Shown: piece after piece, positions 49,604 to 60,504 of the stretch
How the letters are laid out: each line of letters begins with the position of its first letter
Numbering within the stretch: position 1 is the first letter of the stretch
Source of the DNA: Prorocentrum cordatum
Lineage: Eukaryota > Sar > Dinophyceae > Prorocentrales > Prorocentraceae
Assembly (NCBI GenBank): GCA_963575745.1
Contig: CAUYUJ010015948.1
Location: 297,861 to 361,860, forward strand
DNA length: 64,000 nucleotides
Reading direction: 5' to 3'
Notes under the pieces: model-generated
The model's database searches: none
The model's input: the letters and a program-made list of their open reading frames with translations, nothing else
Told to the model about the DNA's origin: nothing
Program-made: the position numbers and the translations under genes

Positions 49604-50370
49604 ATCTGTATGTGGGATTTTCGTCTTCCCCTCCACTTCCCATCGTTTCCCATTTTTTCTGGGGAACCGACGACTAATGTTGTTTGTGTGCATTTTCCCA
49701 CTCCTGATCCCTGACTGTCCCCAGCCCCGATGCCTCGAGAGGCTCGGGCGCCCCAAAGTTTCGCTGCGGTCCCGGGCAGCTCTGGTCGGGGCCCCCGAGG
49801 CGCGAATCTGCAGGTGCCTGTCGGCCTGAAGAAACGACCAGGTCAAACCATGAAGCAGGAGGGCGCCGGAAGCAGACTGGGGATCTGCGAGTCCAAAAGC
49901 AGCTGCTTCCAGCGACCAGGGTGCACCCCGGACCGCCCCCGGCCACTGAGGAGACTCGGGGATCTCTGACGCCTGCCTCGCCGCTGCCGGCCCGCCGCGC
50001 CGCTCCTGCACGGAGGAGGTTGGAGGCCGGGCGAGGCCTGGCGAGTCCGTGGCCGCTATAAAACGGTCTTCCCGGAAGCAAGACACAAATTCCCGGAAGG
50101 AATCTCAGCGCGCCGAATGGTCAACAGGCCGCTTCCCGGAAGGAAAGAACAGTCTCCCGGGGCTCCGTTTTAGCAGCCACGGATCTGCCAGCCTTCGCCT
50201 GGCTTCTGAGCAGGCCCTCCCGGGCTGCGCGGGGGCTCTCTTCCGTCGGCGCCGGGCCCACGTCGAAGACCAGTGCAGCCGGCGCCCGGAGAGCGTCGTG
50301 GGGGGCGCTCCAGAGGCGCCGCCCGGAGGCACGGGAGAGGAGGCGCAACGCCGACGCAAGATAGCCTTAC
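49604..50370. other. R13 copy then unassigned GC-rich DNA
   Basis: R13 at 49618-49700. 49750-49825 (cccccgaggcgcgaatctgc) resembles 39370-39420. Nothing else seen. Confidence 0.45.
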
Positions 50371-50520
50371 AGGTCGTCCCCCATACAGGGGGGGTGGGGT
50401 TCGAGGAACAGCAGAGAGAATAGTCTCAAAAAACGCCAAAGTAGCAAACACAGTCGAAAAATAGTCTGCATAGTCTTTCTGAACTATTTTTGAATATTCC
50501 TCCTGTAGAGGGACACAGCC
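50371..50520. mobile_element. R3 TIR element, degenerate copy
   Basis: Left end ttacaggtcgtcccccatac, right side gaactatttttgaatattcc then cctgtagagggacacagccg. The internal aaaaatagtctgcatagtc is typical of the family. The ends are diverged and no target duplication is seen. Confidence 0.6.
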
Positions 50521-51292
50521 GCGCGGATCCCCGAAAGTTCATGGTGAGCGTTGTTGCTTTTCGGCGTTTCGGCATTGGGCGGAAGGGGAGGGGGGAGGGG
50601 GGGAGTCTGGCTCTGGACCTCTGCTTAGTGCGACTGTTTGCAGCAGTGGGTCCTATGAGGGGAGGCTCCACCTGCTCGAAACAGGCGCCAAAAACAGCCA
50701 AGATCTACTCCAGGAGAGGGGGGAAGGGGGAAGGGTGCGAGGGCCCACGCCGATCGGCAAAACGATGAATAAGAAAACGACGCCATGCGCGCGCAGGGGC
50801 CTGAAGTTTCGGCGTCGGCGCTGCTCGCAGAGGCGAGAGCGGGGATCGCGAGGGTTTGGGGCCCCTCGGGGGCCGCAAATCTGGCCGGCATCGGCGCGTT
50901 TCCTCAGAAAACGCCGGCCTTGGACGGCAGCCGATTCGCGACTTCAGTTCACAAACGTGTCCGGCCCATGTCGTCTTCACTGCACCGTTTGGGGATCCCC
51001 GACCCAAAGGTCCCAGCACACGGGCGCCAGGACGCCCTGCTGGCGGGGCGCCCGCGCCAGGGCAGCCGGGCGTCGCTGCAGATCAAGCGGAGAGGAGCAC
51101 GGATCAGGGGGGCGGTTGGCGCAGAGGAGGGGCAGCCAAGTGTCCGCGCTTCGCCCGCAGGTCAGAAGCGCCGGGCTGGGGGGTCAGAACTCGGAGGATG
51201 TCTGCAGCCAAGTGGATCTTGGCGGGCCCGATGCCCCAGCGCCGATTGGACCCGCAGGGGTCTTGCAAAAAAACCTAGGATTGCAAAAAAAC

Positions 51293-51384
51293 CGAAGGAT
51301 TGCAAAAAAACGAAGGATTGCAAAAAAACGAAGGATTGCAATCCTTCGTTTTTTTGCAATCCTTCGTTTTTTTGCAATCCTTCG
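51293..51384. repeat. 92-bp perfect palindrome built of an 18-bp repeat
   Basis: Arms of 46 bp meet at 51338/51339. Each arm is cgaaggattgcaaaaaaa repeated (two full units and a partial). I checked the complementarity base by base; it first fails at 51292/51385. Further imperfect units extend to the left. Confidence 0.93.
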
Positions 51385-51559
51385 CAGACGGTCGCAGAAG
51401 AAGCAGGCCTCAGCCAGGCCGCTAAAAAACCGCGAGCCGTGGGCCATCGAGGCGGGCCGTCCGAGCACGACCCACAGCAGGCCACCGGTCCCAGGGATGG
51501 GGCCGAGAGATCCGACCCAGGCCACGTCGAGAGAAGATCACCTTCGTAGGGGGTCCGGG

Positions 51560-51562
<3 letters not shown>

Positions 51563-51646
<84 letters not shown>
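51563..51646. repeat. (GTC)28 perfect microsatellite
   Basis: Uninterrupted GTC units. Confidence 0.9.
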
Positions 51647-52199
51647 CGCCGCCCTGCGAATCGCGCCAGTGGGCCCCCCCTGTGCGCGAGCAAGAAGAGG
51701 AGCTCAGCCGCGCGAGCACAGACCTCAGAGGACTCCATGTCCTCCTGCCTCCTGCCTCCTGCCTCCTGCGTCCTGCCTCCTCCTCCTCCGCCTCCTCCCC
51801 CTCCTCCCCCCCCTCCTCCTCCCCCTCCTCCCCCCCCTCCTCCTCCCCCTCCTCCTCCCCCTCCTCCGCCTCCTCCTCCTCCTCCTCCTGAGGCTCCCGA
51901 GCTGTCGACCCCACCTGTGGCGCTGAAGTCGCGCTACGGGTCCCCTCGGTTTTCGGCCCATGGCGCCCGGAGCGGGCCTGAAGGGGCACACGCGCGGAAC
52001 GGCTGGCCGCCCTGAGACGCTGCGGATCTGGGCGCAGAGCCGCGGGAGCGCCCTGGACGTGCGGGCCTCGACGCGACAGCGCTGCGGCCGGCACCGCAGT
52101 CCCGCTGAGGCGGGCCCCGTGCACCGCTGCATCTGGCGGCCTCCCGTCCCGATGCGCGCCCTCTGGCTGCAGGAAGCAAGGGAACGAAGCATGACAGAA

Positions 52200-52352
52200 A
52201 CATCAAAACTCGGAGGTCGGCGCGAATTTCTCGGATCCGCGCTGGAGCCCCCTGGCGGCGCCTCGGGCGCCGCCCCTGGCACGTTCCACGCGCCAGGGAG
52301 GAAGGGGCCAGCGCCGATCCGAGAAGTCCGCGCGGACCTCCGAGTTGTTATG
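52200..52352. repeat. R7 hairpin element, copy 2
   Basis: Ends of about 50 bp are inverted (aactcggaggtcggcgcgaa/gcgcggacctccgagtt; ctcggatccgcgctgg/gccgatccgag). The centre holds ctggcggcgcctcgggcgcc and tggcacgttccacgcgcca. Confidence 0.7.
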
Positions 52353-52369
52353 CTTATGTAATTCTTCGT

Positions 52370-53539
52370 TCCCCGGGGAAAATTCAAGGAGAAGGAAGGG
52401 AGGATGGGCCGGGCAGCGGTCCCCGTCTGGGGCCCCCCGAGCGAGGTTGCAGGGCCCGCCGATCCACCCTCAGTGGATGAGATCAGGCCATGCACGCCAC
52501 ACCAGGGCCAAGTGATAGGAGAGCGTTCCGCTCTTTGACACGGTAGGTGAGACCGTGCCCTCAGGAGGAAGATGAGCAGGGACAGGAGGATGGAGGCAAG
52601 AGGGAGGCTGAGGCGCACGGTGGCTTGCCATGAGCCTTAAGGAAGTCAGGTTGTCAGCGTGCGGTGGGCTCTACCCACGCAGGCAAGGGTGCGGGACGCT
52701 GCTCAGCAATATAATTCATAAATGCATGCCGTTTCGACCTGGAAACCGTCGGTCCTGCCCTGCTAGGGTCCTTCGACGTGCCAGGTTGGGCTCCTACCCA
52801 TGAGAACAGAAAAGGTGGGACGCTGCCCCGTAATATGAATACATCCCGACTGCAACATGCAGACCAGTCGGCGGCGAGCGAGGGGGGTAGTGAGAAGGAG
52901 AAGGCCCTCTCAGAAGGCGGCGGGACGTCTCAGAAGCCCACCCGGCCTTCTGGAGAAGTCTTTTCTGACTCGCCGTGGAAGGCTTACAACACTTCTCGGA
53001 AGGCCGGGGGACTCCCGAGCCTCCCGACAAGGCCCGCCCCTTCGCACTTCGCCCCCAGGCTGGCCACCGAAGCAGACCCTGCGATCGGCGATCCCGCCGC
53101 GCTGCGGTCCCGAGCGCGGCGTGGTCCTGCGGACGCGGGTGGGCTGCGTGCACGTGCGCCGGGCAGGTGCTCGGGCCCTCACGGGGCGGGCGGGCTCCGC
53201 GCGAGGGCTCGCTCCTCGGGGGGCGCTGGGCCCAGCGAGCTCAGCGAGCAGCCACGGAGGCTCCGGGCGCTTCGCCTCCCGCGCGGCAGGGCGCGCCATG
53301 CCTGCGCACACCACCCTGACCGCCCCTGCACAGGCCCGTGAGCGCACGCTGTGACAAGTCTCGGTAGCCGCTCAACACTTGAGAAAAACATGAGGCAGAA
53401 CGTGTTGATGGCTGCGCAGACAATAGGCAAACGCCGATCTGCAGTCCGTGGCACGATGCACGAATCTGGGCATTGCAGCGAACAGTGCGAGACTCGATGT
53501 CGCATCTGTCATGCAACCGCGCCAGCGCGCTGCAAGGGA
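52370..53539. other. Unassigned DNA downstream of AMT2
   Basis: A gctcctacccatgagaacag-type short repeat near 52660-52820 (aaggtgggacgctgccc, aagggtgcgggacgctgctc). The GC-rich open frames at 52857-53350 show no family. Confidence 0.4.
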
Positions 53540-54596
53540 CTACATCCGTGGACTGACCCTTCCGGGGCTTCCGGCATCCACGATCGAATGCGGAATTGCG
53601 TAGGCTTTGCTCGGGCAATGTTTGACGGCATCCACCCCGCTCTCCTCCGTCATTTCGTCGATCCGCAGGGTGCCAGTCATCCTGAGCAGCCAGAATGTAG
53701 CGCCAGAGAAGAGGCCAGACCAACCGATGATGGCAAGGAGCATGATGATGTGAGCGCCAATCGCACTGCCGAACAAACCGGTCGCACAACTGCCGTTTTC
53801 GTCGGTCCTGCAATGGAAACCGCTGTTACCGTGGAAGTGGTCGAAGCCGACGCCCCAGTCGAAAAGCGCAGCGGCGAGCACGCCCCAACAGCCGCAGAAA
53901 CCGTGGACGGGGACCGCGTCCACGGGGTCATCGATCTCGAGCTTCAAGAGCAGCTTGGATGATCCCAGGTACACGAAGGCGCCGATGAGCCCGATAGCAA
54001 GCGCGCTGCCAGCCTCCACGTTGCCGCAGGGAGCCGTGATGGACACCAGGCCCGCCAGGATGCCATTACACAGGCCGCAGACGTCATACGCTTTCGTCAT
54101 CAAGTACCGTAGACAGAACACACTGAGACCGCCTGTCGCGGCGGAGATCGTTGTGTTCATGGCCACCTGGGCGGCCAGCAACCCGGACTCTTCGCCCATC
54201 TCTAATGTGGAGCCGCAATTGAAGCCGTTCCTAAGGAGCGAGCACAAAAAAAATCTGACCGCAACGCTCGCCAAAAAAAGCGGAAACAACATACAGATCA
54301 TCCCGCTACCACATGAGATGCATGCTAACACGTCTGGGGGGTCGCGGCCCGTAAGCATGTTTTTTGTTTGCGTTGCCCCCCAGTTCCAGCCGAACCACAG
54401 GATCAAAGTGCCCAACACAACGAGCGGCAGGCTGTGTGGGTCGAACTCACCGGGCTGCGCACGCCAAGTTGGGAAACGGCACTGCCGTGGCCCCAGCACC
54501 AGAGTTCCCGCGAGCCCAGCCACGCCACCGGTGACGTGCACGATGCCGCTGCCTGCGAAGTCGACGACGCCCACGTCGAACAAGGTGCTGATCCAC
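53540..54596 (-). CDS. AMT2: second ammonium-transporter copy, 5' part not found
   Basis: A paralogue of AMT1 on the same strand. Exons are 54596-54387 (210 nt, the same length as AMT1 exon 2) and 54230-53540. It has DFAGSGIVH with the first pore His and VPVHGFCGCWG with the second, and ends with a stop after GRVSPRM. The intron at 54386-54231 is 156 bp, GA-AG, at the same codon as in AMT1. It has no stop and is a multiple of three, so an unspliced reading adds 52 residues. The AMT1 GC-AG intron is absent: ITA is followed directly by PCGN. The exon before 54596 has a good acceptor (ccctag), but the exon for the signal peptide and first membrane spans is not seen between 54.6 and 64 kb. Either exon 1 lies beyond the window behind a very long intron, or the copy is 5'-truncated. 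Expression status is unknown. Confidence 0.8.
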
Positions 54597-54649
54597 CTAG
54601 GGAAACCAGAAATCCAGTCGACCCACCCGCACCCTTGGACAGTGCATCT

Positions 54650-56500
54650 TCCTGCTGGATACCTGCCTGACCGCACCTGGAAGCAAGATCAGACATCGCG
54701 CCCTCGGTATTGTGGTGCGTGTTAGAATGCTTGTTCGGTGGTTCCGTGCAGCGAATGGGGCGCAGTATGAGATGCGCACCCACGGCTGCAATATTGTGTG
54801 TGGAACTTATCGGTAGCAAGCAGTCCACTGCTCGTGCAATCATCCCACCCTGCCACTTGCAAATTGGTTTGCAAACCCGATGCGGCGGCGAACGCGATGA
54901 CTGCAGGCCATGCGTGGGGCCACGCAAACTCGCGCGCAGAGCGGCCAGCCAATTTGGCACAACCGATGCGGCCGCGATGGCGCTTACGAGTGCCATCGTC
55001 CCGGGGCGTGTCAATGGCCGCTTTGGCGCGGGGGCACGTCAATGCTGGTCGGTGGCTCGGGCGGGCGCGGCATCATCACGAGGTCGACAACGTCAGCAAC
55101 GATGATGATAGAATCGATGGTGGTTGCGATGGTGACGATGACGACGGCAAGGCCAATGACGGCGCCGATGATGGTAACGCCGACGACGACGATGATGTCC
55201 ATGTGTCAGTGACGGAAGTGCTTGAATGGTGATAGCGGCAACTGCGGCGATTGCCGCTGACGGTGACGTGATGCGGCGGCGTTGCTGCGGGCGATGATGA
55301 GGAAATGCGCGCGCGGGAACCCAAGAACCCTAGCTAACGAACTGTTGAAAACGCAGTCGTTTCTCATACGATTTTGGAAGAGCTCCATCGTGAAATGCGC
55401 CAACACTCATGCATATTGGACGGATGTTGTTACGCTCGCGTCACGGCGCGTGCAGGTTGGTACAAACTCGTGCACAGCGCGAGAACTGGATCAACGCGGA
55501 TGCACAACGCGGTGAAACGAAAAGCGGGTACTGGGCGAAAGTTGTGAGCCATTTGGCTTTCCCATGATTTCGATATGTTCACTCGCCTGGACTTTGCTAC
55601 GCGTTTTCCAATACATATTTTGGACCATGACATGTTCCCATAAACGAGTCCGCGCGCATACGATTATTTGAAGAAGAGGCGAGGGGTGTGACAGCGGGAT
55701 TGTCTGGTGTGGTATGGGTTCACCATGGAAAATGAACGGTAACGCGAAGTCATGTACTTGCAAGAAAAGTAATGGTTGCCAGCCCGTGGGCTGTCAACCG
55801 CACCGCTCGCGAAATCATTTCACCCTCCCACCCGCAACTTAGTTTGCAAAACCCATGCCTGGCGGCCGCACTGGCCCGCGCAACCTCTCGCGCAGACCGG
55901 CCAATGGGTTTGGTGCAGCCGATGCGGACGCGGTGTGGTTTACCGATGGCAACGTCCACGGACGCGTCAAAAGCCGCGCTGGCGCGCGGGCGCTTCAATC
56001 CGGGTCGGTGGCTGTGGCGGACGCGGTACCATCATGACGTCGACCACCGTGGCAAGGGTGATGATATTAGAGATTGTGGCAGCGATGGTGATGGAGTCCA
56101 ATAGCGGCGCCGAGGTTGATAACGCCGACGACGATGATGATGTCCATGTGTGGACTGGTCACGGCGGCATTTGCGGCGATTGACACCAGCGGTGACGTGA
56201 TGCGGCGGAGCTGGTGGGGGCGATGATGAGGAAGTGTGCGCGCGGAAATCCCAATTCCCCGTCAAACTGCAGCTTGAAAATACGATTGACAATTCTTGTA
56301 TACGCTGTCGGGGAGTTCCTTAAACCTATGTTGTGAAACTGTTTCGACGCGCTCGCGCGGCGGCGCGCGCGTGGACCGCGCGATCTCATGCGCTGCTGTT
56401 TTGCGCGCTGGGCCCGTGCTGGATGCGCGCTGACGCACCGCTTGGGCGAACTTGCTGAACGCACATGGGATTCATATGATTAAATTACACGCATGCGCGC
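54650..56500. repeat. Tandem array of ~0.96-kb units, two diverged copies left of the retroelement
   Basis: Matching landmarks: gtttgcaaa at 54867 and 55842; the gccgacgacgatgatgtccatgtg block ending at 55205 and 56150; and cgcgcgggaa/cgcgcggaaa after gatgatgaggaa at about 55310 and 56240. Unit length is 945-975 bp. The copies also share accgcgctc/caccgctcg, cgcgcagagcggcc/cgcgcagaccggcc and caaccgatgcgg/cagccgatgcgg. No coding potential is convincing. It starts just upstream of AMT2. Confidence 0.75.
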
Positions 56501-56530
56501 GGGCAGGATAGTTGCAAGAACTGCCATGAC

Positions 56531-56693
56531 CTGACGATGTGTTTTATTTTACTAGCGGATGACTATATGTGTAAAGCCCTCTGGCAGTTCTAGCGTCGCT
56601 TAAGCTGCAAACGTTAGGCCGGACGGGCAGCACGAGCACATGCACATTTAGGTGAGGTCAGCACGACAGGCTCAAACTCAATTCAAAACCCCA
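56531..56693 (-). repeat. Split direct repeat A (3' terminus of the retroelement)
   Basis: The outermost copy of the A repeat, diverged from 56842-57001. The junction with the flanking tandem array lies within about 40 bp to its left. Confidence 0.8.
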
Positions 56694-56724
56694 TGCCAAA
56701 GGGTGGCGCGCGGGCGGGTGATGA

Positions 56725-56840
56725 AAGAGAACAGCGAGGCTTGAGCGAAAACGTTCAAGGACATGGAGGGGGGTATCTTTCGGGGCCCAGACCGCCGACA
56801 AAAACCTCAGCACGTCATTATCGTGCTACGCGCGCCCACG
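56725..56840 (-). repeat. Split direct repeat B (between the two A repeats)
   Basis: The counterpart of 62586-62700. It lies directly next to A' and about 30 bp from A, forming the A-B-A block at the 3' end of the minus-strand element. Confidence 0.85.
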
Positions 56841-56841
56841 A

Positions 56842-57001
56842 CGTGACGATATGTTTTTCCTTGCGGGTGACTATATGTGTAACGCGCTCTGTCAGTCCTA
56901 GCGCCGCCTAAGCTGCAAACGATGTACCTGACGGGCAGCACGAGCACACATACATACAACTGCGGCCAACACGACAAGCTCACAGCCAGTTCAAAACCCC
57001 A
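56842..57001 (-). repeat. Split direct repeat A' (inner 3' repeat)
   Basis: About 160 bp, a diverged copy of 56531-56693. Shared blocks include gactatatgtgtaa, taagctgcaaacg, gacgggcagcacgagcaca and ttcaaaacccca. Confidence 0.85.
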
Positions 57002-57076
57002 GATCTGTCGCAAAGCGGCTTGGGCCAAATCACGCATCTAGATAGACAGACCTTATCGGGGCTAATATTGCGGCGG

Positions 57077-58516
57077 CTAGCGAGCGTAAGCCTCGAGATC
57101 CTGAAGGTCAATCTCAGAGCAGGGGATCGAGAGGGGAAGGCGGCGCTCGCTGCCGAAGGCACTCAGAGAGTTGCCCAGACGAGTGTGGACCCAGGCTGTG
57201 ATCCGTTGCAACTGGGGTCTGAGCTCGGCCCTGCAATCATACTGCGCAACAAGCACGGGCACATTCACGCCGCGCGCCGCTCTGCATGCGCGGCCGACGC
57301 CCAGCAGGTAAGGCAGGTTGAAATCCGATTCAATCAGCACGCCCAAGACGCGTCCCCTGCAAAGGTCTGCCACCAGAGAGGCTGCCACCACGGCCTCAGG
57401 ACGATCGCCGGCTATACATCTGATCTTGAAAGGTGACTGTTCGCCGAGGTTCATCGGGGAGCGGGCGCGGCGCAAGCTTCTACGAGCATCTCCCCGTGCC
57501 GATATTCGCACTGCCTGGCGCGGCCCCTGAGAGCACCCATCAGTCCTTCCCAGTCCTTGCTCCCCAGCGCGTGCTTATCGTCGACTTGCATGCTCATCTC
57601 GATCTTCCAGCCCCCGCGGTGCGTGGCCAGGCCCATCTCGGGGGGGCCCAATCGAGACGACCCCCTGTCGAAACTGCGGCTCCTCGCCGCGGCTCTGAGA
57701 GCGCGGGCGCGCCGAGACAGCTGAAACGCTAGGGGGGGCACCCCGGCGGCCCCCATCGGCGCGCCCAGCTGCGGACGCAGAGACTCCCAAGAAGAGCGGT
57801 CCAGCATCCAGATCTGGTCGAACTCGCTCACCGCGTGGGCCGCCCCCGTCTCGAGCGGGCCCTGGGTCAACCTGCGGCGCCGCAGCGGCCGAATGCCCAG
57901 GCCGACGCTTCCGACGCAAGGGCATCGCTACATCTCGCACCAGTCCACGAAGCCCCCGAGTTGCACCTCGCACGAGTTCTCGGAGCGCACCCCCGCGGCG
58001 CGCCGCGTCCGGCTGCGCGAAAGCCCCCGCCCGCCCCGGCCGCCGTCGCCGGCCCTGCGCCCCGGCGCTCGAGATGCAATCGGCGCGCTCAGGCCTCGAC
58101 TCGAATACGCTCGAGGCGGAAGTCAACAGCACGGCGCGCTGCCGACCCGCGACGCCGGCGGCGCGCCTCAAGATGCCGAGGAGCTCCGAAATCAAGCCCA
58201 CAACCGAGGGGGTCAACTTCAGCGCAGAGGCACCCTCGAGCCTGAGCGGGAGCGCACTCTCCGCCTCGGTCACGGAGACCGATGCACGGAGGGCCATCGC
58301 GGCAGCCGAGAGGATCACCAGAGCCCGCGCCACCAAGCGATAAGCAGCTGGCGCGACAGTCCTCAGACGTCGCGCCAGGGCTGAGAGCGAAGACACCGAG
58401 TCGCAAGGTAAGAGGCGTAAAACTTGCAGGCCAAGCTTGGGCCAAAACGGCCACGGAGGGATGACGAGACGGAGGCGCCTGTTTATCTTCGCAGCACCTC
58501 GACGCAGGAATGACAT
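57077..58516 (-). pseudogene. C-terminal region after RNase H (function not recognised)
   Basis: Three overlapping minus-strand frames: 58516-57575, 57870-57451 and 57511-57077. The last two look most protein-like, with SEFDQIWMLDRSSWESLRP, THRGGWKIEMSMQVDDKHAL, KDWEGLMGALRG, and then VLGVLIESDFNLPYLLGVGR and RAELRPQLQRITAWVHTRLG. In Ngaro-like elements a tyrosine recombinase is expected here, but I see no convincing R-H-R-Y set. Either the recombinase is lost or unrecognisable, or this is a different accessory domain. Confidence 0.4.
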
Positions 58517-58813
58517 TGGCCAACTGTAAGATCGATGGGGCCTCGAAACGGAAGCGCTTGCCTATCTTCCCAGCACCTCGACATGGGCAAGAGCTCGGCC
58601 AATCTCAGGACCAAGGGGCCGCCGAGGTCCTGAGGGCTCGGACGGATCAATTCAGACAGATTCAAAAAACGTCGATGGGGTGCGATCTGAGAACTGGCGT
58701 CGGGGACCCCTCCTCTTCCATGTCAGCGAACGAATGAGACGCTTTCACTGGGCCATCGGAGACGGGCCCCTCAGACAAGACTAAGGGCGAACCAAAAACG
58801 ACCTCGCAAGGTC

Positions 58814-59420
58814 TCAGACGGGGCCATTGTACGGCCCCCTGGGGCGGCGGCGCACAAAAAAAGACCAGACGGCCAGTCCCCGGGATTTCCTTCCGATGGG
58901 TATCCACCTCACAATAAGACGAACGTGCTTGGCGAGGCAATGCGACGCCACCTCCCTGACAATCAGCAACAGCTTATAGTTTCGAATGCGACGCCTGTCA
59001 CAACAAAGAACGAGGGCGATACCATCGCAGAACAACAGCTGCCTCGTGTTATGGCCAAGGCGAATGCGGAGGATGCGCTCGGCCGCGACCAAGAGGGCCT
59101 GGGCCTCGAGAGGCATGATGTTTTCCTCGAAGCTGAAAAGCCACCCGCCACGCGCGCGCCAGGTAGCCTCGTCCAGATGGACAACCGAGATTTCTTCGAA
59201 CTCGGTCATCGCCTCGAGCCCTCGAGCACCAACCGCCCCCGAGACCTCGAGGCTCTCTCGTTGGAAGAAAAGAACTCGCCAAGAAACGCGGCATCGCGAG
59301 CCCGCGCGTGCTCAGGATGTCTGAAACGCTCATGCCCGCGGACACGGCCGCACCGCGAGACGCGCTCAGGCCCAAGCGCGCGCAGGCAGACACCGAAGCC
59401 CTCCTCGCAAGCGTCGGCGG
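58814..59420 (-). pseudogene. RNase H domain following the RT, split over frames
   Basis: Catalytic-type residues appear in order on the minus strand: ADACEEGFGVC (Asp) near 59420, then in the next frame MPLEAQALLVA (Glu), LLFCDGIALVL (Asp) and RLIVRWIP. One nucleotide later the sequence reads SEGNPGDWPS, matching the usual WIxSExNxADxxSR end of this family, so a single-base shift at about 58886 broke it. The RNase H would degrade template RNA during reverse transcription. Confidence 0.7.
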
Positions 59421-60497
59421 CGCACGCGATGCCGTTCCACCGCAGCTCCAACGAGGCCGCCAGGGTGATCATGAGCCCCGGGAAGCACTCGAGCTCGCGC
59501 CGCGCTCTGGGCCAGAGCTCGGCGGGAGCGCAGTAGTTGCTCTGCGTGAAGCTGTACACAGCGCTGAAGCAGCTCGGTCTCTCCCTGCGGGCGCGCCCCA
59601 CAAAGGTGCAGTGCTCGATCGCGATCTCCAAAGCCTGCCCGCTCACTTGCCGTCGCCGCAGCAGGCCGCGAAGCCCCTGCCGCAACCGCCGGAAACGCTT
59701 GCTGCCGAGGCGGGCGCGGGGCCGAGTGGCATCGTGGACCGCGCCGAGCGCCCCGATACCCCCCTCGGAAATCTCGAACTTGTGCGACTTGATCCCCCTC
59801 GGCTCGAAGCTGCTCACAAGCCGCCCCACGGTCTCCTCGACGACCTTCCGGCCGCCGCCGAACACCCCGACGTCGTCCACGCGCGCCAAACGCCGTCGCG
59901 GAGGCAGCGGAGCAGGAGCGGGCGCCCGTGGTCCACGAGGAGCTCGCCTCTGTGGACAACTGCCGAAGCCGCCTCCTCGCCGATGCCCCGGGCGACGAAC
60001 AGCGACCAGATGAAGCCCATGGGGGGCGCCGTGGCCAGAGGCGCCACCTCGCAGCCGGGCACGGGCGCCTCGCCGTCGAGCGACCTGACGCCGAGCTCCC
60101 CGGCGGTGACCGACGGGGGCCCGAACTGCTCGCTCAGGTGAACGGGCATCTTCACGCGGTGGAAAAAGTCGGCGACGCCCACTGTGCTGACGGCCAGCTC
60201 TGCCGCGGCGCTCGTGTCGTTTTCGACCTCGATGTTGCCGAGGTCCCCGGCCGCGAGGAGACTCGCGCGCGGTGGGGCCCGAAAGTGGGCGTTGGCCCTG
60301 CGAGCGCCCAGGGCCATTCTGAGGAGACCAGACTTCTTCTTGACGAAGAAGAGCCCCGCGCGCTCACGGGAGCTCCTCGAGAACTTCACGAGCCCCCTAT
60401 CACTGAGATCCTTCAAACAGCGGACGTAATTTCTTCGATGCCGCGTGAGTGCGGGGTCGACATAGCACGGGACGTCTTGCATTTCGGCCTCAGTTAA
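59210..60497 (-). pseudogene. Reverse transcriptase domain of the split-repeat element, frameshifted
   Basis: The first part reads in the frame open from 60560 to 59814. It contains CYVDPALTRHRRNYVRCLKDL, then the finger block FFVKKKSGLLRMALGARRAN, then VADFFHRVKMP, which fits the first catalytic Asp of the palm, then PPMGFIWSLFVA. Just before the catalytic pair the frame changes: ARVDDVGVFG lies in the frame open from 59889 to 59206. The normal aromatic residue before VDD is replaced by Arg. The frame ends at 59206, overlapping the next one by an ATGA. The RT type resembles the DIRS/Ngaro-like RT proteins common in dinoflagellate genomes. Copying its own RNA is the family role; this copy would need repair or frameshifting to make a full protein. 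Confidence 0.75.
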
Positions 60498-60504
60498 TGC
60501 ATCA

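Noticed and set aside
50735-52015. 426-codon plus-strand frame
   Set aside because: Crosses the 92-bp palindrome, (GTC)28 and a CCT tract; open because of repeats.
55011-55202. Hydrophobic minus-strand frame rich in Ile/Val, echoed in the other array units
   Set aside because: GAT/GAC-rich DNA reads as Ile/Val on the other strand; the frame is broken in the second copy, so it is probably a composition effect.
55535-55560. Possible dinoflagellate spliced-leader sequence (gagccatttggctt)
   Set aside because: It differs from the conserved leader at several positions and lies in the tandem array.
57575-58516. Tyrosine recombinase of the split-repeat element
   Set aside because: Expected by position, but no R-H-R-Y pattern could be recognised in the visible frames.
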